A stretch of DNA of 51,176 nucleotides from Candidatus Nomurabacteria bacterium RIFCSPLOWO2_12_FULL_40_42 (lineage in GTDB: Bacteria; Patescibacteriota; Minisyncoccia; Phycocordibacterales; UBA9973): contig MFVS01000024.1 in assembly GCA_001786195.1 (NCBI GenBank), forward strand, positions 1 to 51,176. The letters run 5' to 3'. Shown here in pieces: positions 12,616-20,667 of this stretch. Made by a program: the position numbers and the translations under genes. The number at the start of each line of letters is the position of its first letter. Positions within the stretch are counted from its first letter, which is position 1. Under the pieces are notes generated by a model. That model saw nothing but the letters and a program-made list of their open reading frames with translations. It did no database searches and had not been told where the DNA came from.

Positions 12616-15600
12616 CTACACCTCTTTCACTGCCTCTATTATAATACTCTTTTCGCCACTGCGCAACGAGACTTTACCCGAGAGGGCTATGCACTTTTCG
12701 GCTACCAGGATACCTATGGATTCTTTGAAGATGGAAGGGAAGCAGACGACTTCGATTGAGCCAGTCAAGTCGGCGATTTTTAGGAAGGCCATTCTTTCGT
12801 TATTTTTTGTTACGACTTGCCTGACATTTTCGATTATGCCGGCGATAGTAACCGGTACTCCATTCCCAATTTCCTCTTTTATTTTTTTTGTGTTCACCTC
12901 CCGGCTTTCTAATTTATTTCGCAGTCGGTCGAGCGGATGCCCAGAAATATACAGCCCCAACAATTCTTTTTCCCAAAGCAGTTTTTCCGCCTGGGTCGCC
13001 TCCGATGCTGGTTTTAATTTAAAAACTGGAACGGATTGTTTTAGGTTGCCAAAAAGCGAAGTCTGGTTGGCATTTTGCGTCGATGTCTCGCGGTGGTAGG
13101 CGAGCATATCTTCCAGATTCGCAAGCAGGACTCCGCGATCCGCCCATTTGTCAATACAGCCGGATTTGATCAACGCCTCCATCGATTTTTTATTTAAATT
13201 TTTATGTTTGATTCGGCCCAGAAAGTCAGCGATGGATTTAAATTTACCATTTGTTTTACGCTCCCGAATAATAGTGTCCGAAATATCCGTCCCTAAATTT
13301 TTTATGGTATAAAACCCAAACCTTATTTTTTTACTTTTATTGTTTTTATTTATTTTGCCTTCTTTCTCCGGTTCGCCTCGCTCTTGTTCCGGCGAAGCAG
13401 GTAAACAGGTGAAGCCCCCATAGCTCTCATTTATGTTTGGGGGTAAAACTGGTATTTTCATATTTCTACACTCTTCAATTATTTCCGCAATTTTTTCCAC
13501 ATCTCCTGATTCAGCGGTCAGAATAGCCGCCATATACTCCACTGGATAATTGGCTTTCATATAAGCCGTCTGGTAGGCGACCTTTCCGTAAGAGGCGGCG
13601 TGCGCTTTGTTGAATCCATAGGCTTGAAATGGTTCAAAAAGTTTCCAGAGTTTTTCCGCGAATTCCGGAGTCTGGCCATTGGAAATGATTCCCTTGGTGA
13701 ATTTTTCTCTTTGGGCGGCCATCTCTGCTGGGATTTTCTTACCGACGGCCTTGCGGAATTTGTCTGTTTCTTCCCAGTTGTAGCCGGCAAGTTCAATCGC
13801 GCAAAAGAGCAGGTCGTCTTGGTACACGATGAGTCCATAAGATTCTCCCAAGAATTTTTTCATCCGTGGATCCAAATATTTCACCAGTTTCGGATTATGT
13901 TTTCTTTTTATATATTCCGGGATAATTTCCATAGGGCCGGGGCGATACAGGGCAACCATGGCGTTGATGTCATGAATCGAAGTTGGTTTTAATTCTTTCA
14001 AATATCGAGTCATGCCGCTACCATTTAATTGAAAGAGCCCTTCGGTTTGTCCAGAAGCCAAGAGTTCAAAAGTTTTCTTATCGTCGAGCGGTATTCGCTC
14101 AATGTCTATATCTATGTTGTAGAAATTTTTTACCAAACTGACCGCATCGGCTAAAATTGCTAAATTTCGGATACCCAGAAAATCAAATTTTAAAAGTCCG
14201 GCACCACCACCATAGTCTGGGTCAAGAGAATACATGTCATATTGAGTAATTATGGCTTCACCCTTGGGATCATATTGAAGTGGAGTGTATTCCGTCAGGG
14301 GCAGGGGAGAGATGACCACTCCCGCCGCATGTACCGAGATGTGTCGGACGCAGCCTTCGAGTTTTTTTGCTAAGTCTATTATTTTTTTTGTATCCACTTC
14401 TTCCTTGTAGGCTTGAGCCAACTCGGGTACTATCTCCATAGCATGATCTAGAGTCATCGGCATACCTTGTGAGCCGAGCGGAATCATTTTAGAAAGTCGG
14501 TCACCGATGGTGTATGGATATCCCAGTGCTCGGGCGACGTCGCGGACGGCGCCGCGGGCCATCATTGTGCCGAAGGTTCCCACTTGAGCCACTTTATCTT
14601 CTCCATATTTTTTCTTTACATATTCAATCATTTCATCCCGCCGATTATCGGCAAAATCCATGTCGATATCTGGTGCCGAGGGACGGTATGGATTCAAAAA
14701 TCTTTCAAACGGCAGTTTGTAGGCTATGGGGTCTACATTGGTGATCCCGAGGAGGTAGGTCGTCATCGAGCCAGCCACCGATCCCCGGATCGTGGTCAAA
14801 ATTCCATTTTCTTTGGCGTAGCGCATAAGGTCTCCCACTACCAGAAAATATGGCGCGTAGCCTTTGTCTTTAATAATTTTTAATTCGTACTCGACTCTTT
14901 CTTTTAATTCCGGTGTGGCGTTAAGTTTTAATCTATTGAAGCCATCATAAGCAAGATGGCGCAATTCTTCATCGTAACTTTTCCCAGATTCAATTTTAAA
15001 ATCCGGGAAAACCCATTTTTTAAGTTCCAGTTCCAGATCACACATTTCCGCTATTTTCATAGTGTTGGTGACTGCTTCCGGAATATCTTTAAAAACTTCG
15101 AGGGCTTTCGCTGTATCGATAAAAGAAAAATCATCGTCAGAAAATTCGAATTTTACTCCATCTTTTACATCGCCTTGGGTGTTTATTTGCAGTAGAGTAT
15201 GGTGCGCATCATGATCATCACTACAAGGATAATGCGAGTCTTGTGTTCCAACAATATCTACATTGTGTTTCCTTGCCAGCTTGATCAGATTTTCTCGCAC
15301 CATTTTGTCACTTTCCACTGATGGATGACACTGAATTTCTATAAAGTAATTTTCTTTGCCAAAAATATTTTGATATTCCTGCACCAGCGCGTCGGTTTTT
15401 TTTGAATCGCCTTTTAAAACTGTCTGAGAAAGTTCACCGCCCAAGCATCCCGAGAGGGCAATAAGACCGCCGGAATATTTTCGCAGGATTTCTTTGTCCA
15501 TCCTAGGCTTGTAATAATATCCCTCCAAGTTAGCGATTGTTACCAACTTCATCAGATTCTTGTAACCTTGCAAATTTTTCGCGAGTAAAGTCAAGTGGTA

Positions 15601-15882
15601 ATATCTTTTAACGCCTCCAGCTTCGGCGGTTCGATCCGTCCGACTTCCAGCCGTCATGTATGCTTCTACTCCGATGATCGGCTTAATTCCTTCTTTTTTT
15701 GCGAGTTTATAAAATTCAATAGCGCCATACATATTGCCATGGTCAGTGATAGCCATCGCCGGCATGTTGAATTTCTTGGCCAGGGCCACTAGATCCTCAA
15801 GCTTAGAAAGGCCGTCCAATAGGGAATAGTGCGAGTGGGTATGGAGGTGGACGAATTGTGGGGTTTCGGATTCTTTTTGCAT
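12616..15882 (-). CDS. dnaE: DNA polymerase III alpha subunit
   Basis: 1088 aa, close to the E. coli 1160. Replicative polymerase. PHP domain at the N-terminus ([28 protein letters not shown]). The polymerase core has the [15 protein letters not shown] region and the catalytic [12 protein letters not shown] at about residues 400-410, then the [15 protein letters not shown] strand and KFDFLG. A helix-hairpin-helix region and an OB fold ([22 protein letters not shown]) follow. A small palindromic insert ([18 protein letters not shown]) precedes the [11 protein letters not shown] part. Start at ATG 15882 is supported by an extended -10 box 6 nt upstream. Downstream is the 58-aa ORF. Confidence 0.97.
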   Translation of the reverse strand: MQKESETPQFVHLHTHSHYSLLDGLSKLEDLVALAKKFNMPAMAITDHGNMYGAIEFYKLAKKEGIKPIIGVEAYMTAGSRTDRTAEAGGVKRYYHLTLLAKNLQGYKNLMKLVTIANLEGYYYKPRMDKEILRKYSGGLIALSGCLGGELSQTVLKGDSKKTDALVQEYQNIFGKENYFIEIQCHPSVESDKMVRENLIKLARKHNVDIVGTQDSHYPCSDDHDAHHTLLQINTQGDVKDGVKFEFSDDDFSFIDTAKALEVFKDIPEAVTNTMKIAEMCDLELELKKWVFPDFKIESGKSYDEELRHLAYDGFNRLKLNATPELKERVEYELKIIKDKGYAPYFLVVGDLMRYAKENGILTTIRGSVAGSMTTYLLGITNVDPIAYKLPFERFLNPYRPSAPDIDMDFADNRRDEMIEYVKKKYGEDKVAQVGTFGTMMARGAVRDVARALGYPYTIGDRLSKMIPLGSQGMPMTLDHAMEIVPELAQAYKEEVDTKKIIDLAKKLEGCVRHISVHAAGVVISPLPLTEYTPLQYDPKGEAIITQYDMYSLDPDYGGGAGLLKFDFLGIRNLAILADAVSLVKNFYNIDIDIERIPLDDKKTFELLASGQTEGLFQLNGSGMTRYLKELKPTSIHDINAMVALYRPGPMEIIPEYIKRKHNPKLVKYLDPRMKKFLGESYGLIVYQDDLLFCAIELAGYNWEETDKFRKAVGKKIPAEMAAQREKFTKGIISNGQTPEFAEKLWKLFEPFQAYGFNKAHAASYGKVAYQTAYMKANYPVEYMAAILTAESGDVEKIAEIIEECRNMKIPVLPPNINESYGGFTCLPASPEQERGEPEKEGKINKNNKSKKIRFGFYTIKNLGTDISDTIIRERKTNGKFKSIADFLGRIKHKNLNKKSMEALIKSGCIDKWADRGVLLANLEDMLAYHRETSTQNANQTSLFGNLKQSVPVFKLKPASEATQAEKLLWEKELLGLYISGHPLDRLRNKLESREVNTKKIKEEIGNGVPVTIAGIIENVRQVVTKNNERMAFLKIADLTGSIEVVCFPSIFKESIGILVAEKCIALSGKVSLRSGEKSIIIEAVKEV

Positions 15883-15888
15883 TTCTGT

Positions 15889-15897
15889 ATAATAACA
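15889..15897 (-). promoter_or_regulatory. Extended -10 promoter of dnaE
   Basis: Minus-strand TGTTATTAT followed by 6 nt and the ATG at 15882; leaderless geometry. Confidence 0.65.
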
Positions 15898-15903
15898 TAT
15901 TAC

Positions 15904-15975
15904 TTAACCCCCTGAATCCCCCTTATCAGGGGGACTTTCTGAATTTTTCCTCCCTTGATAATGGGAGGCTAGGAG
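15904..15975. repeat. Intergenic palindromic repeats
   Basis: CCCCCTTATCAGGGGG and CCTCCCTTGATAATGGGAGG, sharing sequence with the elements found inside fmt, tgt and dnaX. This shows that the family also occupies intergenic DNA. Confidence 0.75.
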
Positions 15976-16029
15976 GGGTTGTATTTTATGATATACTTAA
16001 ACTATTATAATTTATTTATTAAAAAATTT

Positions 16030-16323
16030 ATGAAAAAAAGATATTGGTTGAGGGTCGGTTCTGTATTCTTTGTAGTTAGTTTAATTGTAAGCTCGTATGC
16101 TGCATTTTTAATGTTACAAAATACTGCAAGAGTTAGTGTTATTAGTCAACCTCAACCTTTTGATATTATAGATTATTTACATTTTATCCCTGGTATTAAT
16201 TCTCTCATCTGAGGACCTATTGGAATAATTATCGGTGTGATAATACTATCTTTACTATATGGACTCGTTGGAGCAATAATTGGTGGATTATATGGTAAAA
16301 TTAAAAATAGAAATAAAATTTAG
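16030..16323 (+). pseudogene. Small membrane protein interrupted by TGA
   Basis: From the ATG at 16030 the frame reads MKKRYWLRVGSVFF... to a TGA at 16210-16212, then continues open for 36 more codons (GPIGIIIGVIILSLLYG...YGKIKNRNKI) to TAG. The second half contains a clear membrane segment. The paralog at 18484 has the same beginning (KRYWLRGG) and the same end (YGKIKNRNK), so the parts belong together. A TGG-to-TGA change would explain it. TGA is a normal stop elsewhere in the window, so recoding is unlikely; readthrough or an inactive gene is more likely. Confidence 0.75.
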
Positions 16324-16335
16324 ACAGGAACGGTA

Positions 16336-16363
16336 TTGACAATATCATAACAATGTATATACT
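16336..16363 (+). promoter_or_regulatory. Promoter of the RelBE-like pair
   Basis: TTGACA (16336-16341), 16-bp spacer, TATACT (16358-16363), 6 nt, ATG 16370. The best sigma70-type match in the window, and leaderless. Confidence 0.85.
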
Positions 16364-16369
16364 TGTAAT

Positions 16370-16642
16370 ATGACTACACAAATAATGTTTAAAATAGAAA
16401 ATAAGCTCAAAAAAGCAGCCCAGAAGAGAGCAAAAAAAGAAGGGATCACCCTCAGTGATTTTTTTCAGTCGGCTACTCGGTCCTTCATAGAAGGACGTTT
16501 GAACGTGGGTCTTACAGGAGAGGATATGCAGGAAGATTTTGAAATGTATAATTCTATAAATTATAAAAAAAGCATAGCCAGGGCCAGAAAATCAAAAAAG
16601 TTTTATACTAGTTCGCAACTCTACAAAAAATTAGGGTTATAA
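16370..16642 (+). CDS. Antitoxin, RelB/DinJ-like
   Basis: 90 aa. The N-terminal half (QIMFKIENKLKKAAQKRAKKEGITLSDFFQ) has the ribbon-helix-helix pattern of RelB/DinJ antitoxins that bind operator DNA as dimers. The C-terminal half is charged and ends in YTSSQLYKKLGL, as expected for the part that wraps the toxin. It precedes the toxin gene by 3 nt. Autorepression of the strong promoter just upstream is expected for the family. The RHH call is from pattern, without alignment. Confidence 0.78.
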   Translation: MTTQIMFKIENKLKKAAQKRAKKEGITLSDFFQSATRSFIEGRLNVGLTGEDMQEDFEMYNSINYKKSIARARKSKKFYTSSQLYKKLGL

Positions 16643-16645
16643 TAT

Positions 16646-16897
16646 ATGCGTTACTTGGTTACCTCCGAGGGGGTAAAAACTTTATCAATACTTCCAAAAT
16701 CAATTCAGAAAAGAATTCTTCAAAAGTTGGATTTTATTTTTAAAACCAGTAATCCGCTTAATTTCTCGAAAAGGCTCGAGGGTTTTGAATTTGGTGATTA
16801 TCGTATGAGGATAGGAGATTATAGAGCTTCTTTTGATGTAAGACAAAATACGGCTTATTTTTTAAGATTTGGGCACAGAAAAGATTTTTATAAATAA
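16646..16897 (+). CDS. Toxin, RelE/ParE superfamily
   Basis: 83 aa. The compact fold is recognised from LPKSIQKRILQKLDFIF, LEGF(E)FGDYRMRIGDYRASFDV and the ending FLRFGHRKDFYK, which match RelE/YafQ-type ribosome-dependent mRNA interferases (conserved R in Y.MRIGDYR and the terminal H.K..YK). Paired with the antitoxin 3 nt upstream. It would cleave mRNA in the ribosomal A site when the antitoxin is degraded. ParE-type gyrase toxins share the fold, so the exact target is not certain. Confidence 0.82.
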   Translation: MRYLVTSEGVKTLSILPKSIQKRILQKLDFIFKTSNPLNFSKRLEGFEFGDYRMRIGDYRASFDVRQNTAYFLRFGHRKDFYK

Positions 16898-16904
16898 AAA
16901 TACA

Positions 16905-16913
16905 TGTTATAAT
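16905..16913 (+). promoter_or_regulatory. Extended -10 promoter of gap
   Basis: TGTTATAAT, perfect extended -10, 7 nt before the ATG at 16921. It rules for that ATG over the TTG at 16915 used by the ORF track. Confidence 0.75.
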
Positions 16914-16920
16914 ATTGACT

Positions 16921-18018
16921 ATGAAAACAATCAAAGTTGGCATTAATGGTTTTGGGAGAATCGGCAGAGCGTTTTTGAAAGTCGCTTGGGAGCGGCCGGA
17001 GATTGAGATTGTGGCGGTGAATGATCTTGGGTCTGTGGAGAACATGGCATATCTTTTGAAATACGATACTGTCTATCATAAGTGGGATCATCCCGTGCGA
17101 GTCCAGAATTCTCAGGGCTCTAACGGGACAAGCGACAATTATATTGTGATTGGTGATAAAAAGGTAAGAGTTCTAGCGGAAAAAGAGCCGAATAAACTTC
17201 CCTGGAAAGATTTGGGTGTGGATGTAGTGGTGGAATCCACCGGGCTTTTTGTGAATTATGAGAAGGCGAAAGTGCATCTTGACGCAGGGGCAAAAAAAGT
17301 TGTTATTTCTGCGCCTGTCAAAGATTCTGCGGAAGCCTTGCTTCCGCCAGTTGGCGGAAGCAAGGCTTCCGCAACTTCCGCAACTTTAGGCGAGACAATT
17401 TTGATGGGTGTCAATGAAGAAAAATTCGGCACTTGCGATATTACTTCCAACGCGTCTTGCACCACCAACGCCGCTTCGCCTCTGATCGCTATTTTAGACG
17501 AAGCTTTAGGAATTGACAAAGCGCTTTTGAATACGGTGCATGGATATACCGCCAGCCAGTCAATCGTCGATGGGCCAAACAAAAAAGATTTTCGTGAAGG
17601 CCGCGCCGCAGCGCAAAATATCGTGCCGAGCTCGACGGGTGCAGCCATAGCCGTGACCAAAGCGTTTACCAAGCTCTCCGGACTTTTTGATGGCATTTCG
17701 ATGCGGGTGCCGGTGCCTGCCGGGTCAATTGTGGATATCACTTTTATTTCCAAGAAAGGTACGAGCATAGAAGAAGTAAATGAAATTCTCAAAAAAGCGG
17801 CGCAAGAAAAAAGATGGGAAGGAATTTTTAATGTGACCGAAGAAGAACTTGTCTCCAGCGATATTTTAGGCAATCCATATGGATCTATCGCGGACTTAAA
17901 ACTCACCCGTGTCGTCGGCGGAAACCTCATAAAAGTCATGGGTTGGTATGACAACGAGATGGGGTATACGCATACTTTAGTCGAGCATGTGATTAAAACA
18001 GGTAATTCAATAAAATAA
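16921..18018 (+). CDS. gap: Glyceraldehyde-3-phosphate dehydrogenase, type I
   Basis: 365 aa. Oxidises G3P to 1,3-bisphosphoglycerate with NAD(P). KVGINGFGRIGR is the nucleotide-binding start, SNASCTTNA holds the catalytic Cys, and WYDNEMGYT is present near the end. It is about 30 residues longer than usual. Part of the excess is an in-frame palindromic insert (17329-17372) giving SAEALLPPVGGSKAS between VISAPVKD and TILMGVNEEKF, a surface position before the catalytic domain. The last 27 bases plus the following start codon are duplicated at 18453-18488. It sits between two toxin-antitoxin pairs. Confidence 0.97.
   Translation: MKTIKVGINGFGRIGRAFLKVAWERPEIEIVAVNDLGSVENMAYLLKYDTVYHKWDHPVRVQNSQGSNGTSDNYIVIGDKKVRVLAEKEPNKLPWKDLGVDVVVESTGLFVNYEKAKVHLDAGAKKVVISAPVKDSAEALLPPVGGSKASATSATLGETILMGVNEEKFGTCDITSNASCTTNAASPLIAILDEALGIDKALLNTVHGYTASQSIVDGPNKKDFREGRAAAQNIVPSSTGAAIAVTKAFTKLSGLFDGISMRVPVPAGSIVDITFISKKGTSIEEVNEILKKAAQEKRWEGIFNVTEEELVSSDILGNPYGSIADLKLTRVVGGNLIKVMGWYDNEMGYTHTLVEHVIKTGNSIK
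17329..17372. repeat. Perfect palindromic insert in gap
   Basis: Two perfect 21-bp arms with a 2-nt loop; each arm is itself a palindrome (GCGGAAG-CCTTG-CTTCCGC). The reading frame is kept. Confidence 0.9.
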
Positions 18019-18027
18019 ATTTATGAA
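17992..18027 (+). repeat. Direct repeat, copy A (gap 3' end)
   Basis: 36 bp, identical to 18453-18488 except one base. It includes the final gap codons, the stop and the start codon of the next gene. Confidence 0.9.
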
Positions 18028-18400
18028 TAGACAAAAAGTTTTAAATTGGATTGGAGGAATTTGGTTTGTGGTGAATCTACCGATTCTTCCTTTTGTTGGA
18101 CCGGCAGTTTATGCAATTTTAGGTAATTATTTTTTTGACCAAAGAGTGCCATATGCGGTTGTCACGCTCATTGTGTTCACAACATTTTTGGTTTTGAGTA
18201 AAAGCTGGTCGGGTAAATATATGAAAACGCCTGTAATTTTGTCTGTGATTGTATTTCTTTATGCAACTTTGCAATTGGTGGTGGTTCAAGATTTTTTAGT
18301 AACACATCGACCCCTACTTTTTTGGATAATATTTGTAGTATTGGTTAGTGTAATTTGTATAGCAGTTATAAAAGCAATGCGTGGAGAACTGAATAAATAA
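18023..18400 (+). CDS. Four-helix membrane protein, unknown
   Basis: 125 aa with about four hydrophobic segments (WIGGIWFVVNLPILPFVG, AVVTLIVFTTFLVL, VILSVIVFLYATLQLVVV, LLFWIIFVVLVSVICIAV) and short basic loops. No conserved family recognised. It starts 4 nt after the gap stop, inside a 36-bp direct repeat, and the same repeat follows it, so this gene and the 80 nt behind it look like a cassette placed after gap by duplication of the gap 3' end. Confidence 0.7.
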   Translation: MNRQKVLNWIGGIWFVVNLPILPFVGPAVYAILGNYFFDQRVPYAVVTLIVFTTFLVLSKSWSGKYMKTPVILSVIVFLYATLQLVVVQDFLVTHRPLLFWIIFVVLVSVICIAVIKAMRGELNK

Positions 18401-18423
18401 AATTTTAGTTTTCGCAAGAGTTT

Positions 18424-18444
18424 TCGCAAGAACCGTTCTTGCGA
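18424..18444. repeat. Small palindrome TCGCAAGAA-CCG-TTCTTGCGA
   Basis: Perfect 9-bp arms within the cassette behind gap; part of an AGTTTTCGCAAG direct repeat. Confidence 0.7.
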
Positions 18445-18452
18445 CAGGTGTT

Positions 18453-18488
18453 ATTAAAACAGGTAATTCTATAAAATAAATTTATGAA
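18453..18488 (+). repeat. Direct repeat, copy B
   Basis: Second copy of the gap 3' end, 461 bp from copy A, ending in the ATG of the next gene. Confidence 0.9.
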
Positions 18489-18687
18489 ACAAAAAAGATA
18501 TTGGTTGAGGGGAGGGGTAATTATAACGAGCGTACCTCTTTTATATCAAATTTTTATGTTACCTTTTTCTGAAAGTTATAACCTAAATATTTCCAAAATT
18601 CTTCTTTATATTTTACCCTATTTCATAATCGGAATGTTTTTCGGCTGGATTTACGGAAAAATAAAAAATAGAAATAAAAGTATTTAG
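18484..18687 (+). CDS. Small two-helix membrane protein
   Basis: 67 aa. Starts KQKRYWLRGG, has two hydrophobic segments (VIITSVPLLYQIFML and ILPYFIIGMFFGWIYG) and ends KIKNRNKSI. It is a paralog of the TGA-interrupted gene at 16030, with shared ends. Function unknown. The start codon is in copy B of the 36-bp repeat, so its translation signals are those once used behind gap. Confidence 0.65.
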   Translation: MKQKRYWLRGGVIITSVPLLYQIFMLPFSESYNLNISKILLYILPYFIIGMFFGWIYGKIKNRNKSI

Positions 18688-18695
18688 TTTCAAAA

Positions 18696-19004
18696 ATGGA
18701 AATAAAAAACTTTACAACTGATATAGATAAATTCTTAGATAATTTAGAAGAAACTACTAGAAGTAAAGTTTCAAAAGTTGTGCATATGTTAATGATGGCT
18801 GGGAATGATATTGCGATGCCTTATAGTAAAAGTTTAGGTGAAGGACTTTTTGAATTACGCATATCAGGCAAAATTCCTATTAGGATAATATATTGTTTTT
18901 ATGAAAATTACGCTATTTTGCTTCATGCCCTTATAAAAAAGAGTGACAAGATACCAAAGCGGGAATTGGATTTAGCTAAAAGAAGATATGACACAATTCT
19001 TTAA
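18696..19004 (+). CDS. Toxin, RelE/HigB type (phage Gp49-like)
   Basis: 102 aa. RelE-superfamily toxin of the HigB branch: SLGEGLFELRISGKIPIRIIYCF is the hallmark L..GL.ELR....G..R..Y sequence, followed by ILLHALIKKSDKIPKRELDLAKRR. It would cleave translated mRNA. It precedes its antitoxin, the usual order for higBA. No clear promoter of its own was seen; it may be read from upstream. Confidence 0.87.
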   Translation: MEIKNFTTDIDKFLDNLEETTRSKVSKVVHMLMMAGNDIAMPYSKSLGEGLFELRISGKIPIRIIYCFYENYAILLHALIKKSDKIPKRELDLAKRRYDTIL

Positions 19005-19013
19005 GTTATCCAC

Positions 19014-19041
19014 TTGCATAATATAACGCATATGTTATACT
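19014..19041 (+). promoter_or_regulatory. Promoter of the antitoxin gene
   Basis: TTGCAT (19014-19019), 16 bp, TGT-TATACT (19036-19041), 7 nt, ATG 19049. The antitoxin can thus be made without the toxin gene. Confidence 0.8.
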
Positions 19042-19048
19042 CTTAAGT

Positions 19049-19351
19049 ATGAAAAAAGAACAAAAAAAATCAATAAAAGATATGACCAATTTTTCTAATC
19101 TTCATAATAAATGGATGAAGGATCTAAAGTTTAAAAAGGCTTATGATGACCTGGAGCCAGAGTTTGCTATTGTTCGCGCAATGATAAAAATGCGGCTAAA
19201 AAATAAAATGTCTCAGAAAGATTTAGCCAAGAAGCTCGGCACCAAGCAGCCAGCGATAGCTCGGTTCGAATCCGGGGCGTATAACCCAACTATTTCTTTC
19301 TTGAAAAAGCTTTCAACCGCGCTAGGGGGAAAATTAGAAATTAAGATTTAG
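19049..19351 (+). CDS. Antitoxin, HigA type with HTH (XRE)
   Basis: 100 aa. The C-terminal half carries a Cro/C1-type helix-turn-helix: MSQKDLAKKLGTKQPAIARFESGAYNPT. The N-terminal half (NLHNKWMKDLKFKKAYDDLEPEF) is the usual toxin-contacting region of this HigA branch. Pairs with the HigB-type toxin 44 nt upstream and has its own strong leaderless promoter. Confidence 0.88.
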   Translation: MKKEQKKSIKDMTNFSNLHNKWMKDLKFKKAYDDLEPEFAIVRAMIKMRLKNKMSQKDLAKKLGTKQPAIARFESGAYNPTISFLKKLSTALGGKLEIKI

Positions 19352-19360
19352 TGCAAGAGG

Positions 19361-19369
19361 TGCTATAAT
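19361..19369 (+). promoter_or_regulatory. Extended -10 promoter of the pentose phosphate operon
   Basis: TGCTATAAT, 6 nt before the rpiB ATG at 19376. Confidence 0.75.
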
Positions 19370-19375
19370 AAACTC

Positions 19376-19855
19376 ATGAAAATATTTATTGGAACAGATC
19401 ATGCGGGGTATGTGCTCAAGGAAAAGCTTGTCTCCACTTTGAAGGGAGAGGGATATGAAGTTGTTGATAGGGGCGCCTTTGAATATGATGAGCATGACGA
19501 TTATCCGGACTTTGTGATTCCGGTAGCCGAAGAGGTCTCCAAAGACCCAGAAAATGTGAAGGGCATTATAATCGGAGCGACGGGGCAGGGCGAAGCTATA
19601 GCCGCGAATAAATTTTCGAATGTGCGGGCTATGGTTTATTACGGTAAGACGCCAGTCGTGGTGGACGATGAAGCGGATATCATAGTCCGTTCGCGTGAAC
19701 ACAACAATTCTAATGTTTTATCTTTAGGAGCCCGCTTTTTGACCGAAGAGGCAATGATGATGGCGGTAGATGAGTGGCTCAAGACCCCGTATTCCGGTTC
19801 GGAAAGGCACGTTCGCAGGTTGGCCAAGATAGACAATATTAAATTGCAAAAATAA
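19376..19855 (+). CDS. rpiB: Ribose-5-phosphate isomerase B
   Basis: 159 aa, normal RpiB/LacAB length. Interconverts ribose-5-P and ribulose-5-P. IGTDHAGYVLKEKL is the phosphate-binding start; REHNN and GARF follow. The active-site loop reads GATGQGEAIAANK: the catalytic Cys of E. coli-type RpiB (CGTGIG) is absent and a Glu sits where the Mycobacterium-type enzymes have their catalytic Glu (SGNGE). So it is probably the Glu-dependent type. Its stop overlaps the ATG of the next gene. Confidence 0.9.
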   Translation: MKIFIGTDHAGYVLKEKLVSTLKGEGYEVVDRGAFEYDEHDDYPDFVIPVAEEVSKDPENVKGIIIGATGQGEAIAANKFSNVRAMVYYGKTPVVVDDEADIIVRSREHNNSNVLSLGARFLTEEAMMMAVDEWLKTPYSGSERHVRRLAKIDNIKLQK

Positions 19856-20667
19856 TGGAAAATAAATCAGAATTCTTAAAAGTAGCGATAAAAGCGGCGC
19901 TCGAGGCAGGAAAGATTCTGGAAAAATATTTTGAGACGGAGATATTGAAAGAATTTAAAGAAGATACCAGCATTGTTACTTTGGCTGATAGAGAATCCGA
20001 AGAAGTAATAAAAAAAATAATACTAAATGCCTTTCCTACTCATTCAATTTTAGGTGAAGAGATGGGTATGGCGGGTCAAGAAAGTGACTATGTATGGCAT
20101 GTTGATCCTGTCGATGGCACAAGAAATTTTGTTAATGGTATTCCTATTTTTGCGGTTTCTATTGCTCTTGTATATCAGGATAAAGTAATTATAGGTGTGG
20201 TTTATAATCCTGTTGCTCGCTCTCTTTTTTATGCATCCAAGGGAAAAGGAGCGTATTTAAATAATAAAAGAATATTTGTTTCAAAAGATGATAAAGATCG
20301 TGCTATTATCACAGTATCTCCTGGAAAGTTGGATGTAGAGAAAAAACTTTTTCTGGAACTTTTTCATGATTTACCCAACATTATTCGTTCGACGAGAAAT
20401 TTGGGGTGTACTGCCCTTGAACTCTCATATATAGCTCGTGGCGGAATAGAGGCAAATATTCAGCTTGGGTGGTCATATACTTACGACTTTGCTGCAGGGA
20501 CTTTGTTAGTGCAAGAAGCAGGAGGTACAATAACAATGCTTGATGGCAGTCCTTGGAAATTTCCCGAACACCACTTCATCTCTTCCAATGGTGTTTTTCA
20601 TAACTTACTCGTCGAGGAAGTTAAAAAACAAAAAGCGAAGTTGAATATCAAACAAAGCTATGAGTGA
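19855..20667 (+). CDS. Inositol monophosphatase family sugar phosphatase
   Basis: 270 aa, typical IMPase length. Li-sensitive, Mg-dependent phosphatase fold: GEEMG, DPVDGTRNFVNGIP (metal and substrate motif) and the C-terminal YTYDFAAGTLLVQEAGG. Members dephosphorylate inositol-1-P, fructose-1,6-bisP, PAP or histidinol-P. Its place between rpiB and rpe, with overlaps on both sides, points to a sugar (bis)phosphate such as fructose-1,6-bisphosphate as substrate; this is inference from context only. Confidence 0.88.
   Translation: MENKSEFLKVAIKAALEAGKILEKYFETEILKEFKEDTSIVTLADRESEEVIKKIILNAFPTHSILGEEMGMAGQESDYVWHVDPVDGTRNFVNGIPIFAVSIALVYQDKVIIGVVYNPVARSLFYASKGKGAYLNNKRIFVSKDDKDRAIITVSPGKLDVEKKLFLELFHDLPNIIRSTRNLGCTALELSYIARGGIEANIQLGWSYTYDFAAGTLLVQEAGGTITMLDGSPWKFPEHHFISSNGVFHNLLVEEVKKQKAKLNIKQSYE

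Noticed and set aside
13557-13838. ORFs inside dnaE in other frames, and similar ones inside hisS, tgt and the ATPase genes
   Set aside because: They overlap well-supported genes fully, lack start signals and have unlikely compositions.
16210-16212. TGA as a glycine codon (Gracilibacteria/SR1 code)
   Set aside because: Several clear genes end in TGA at the family-expected position (IMPase, tktC, AbrB gene, ATPase 1), so TGA is a stop here.
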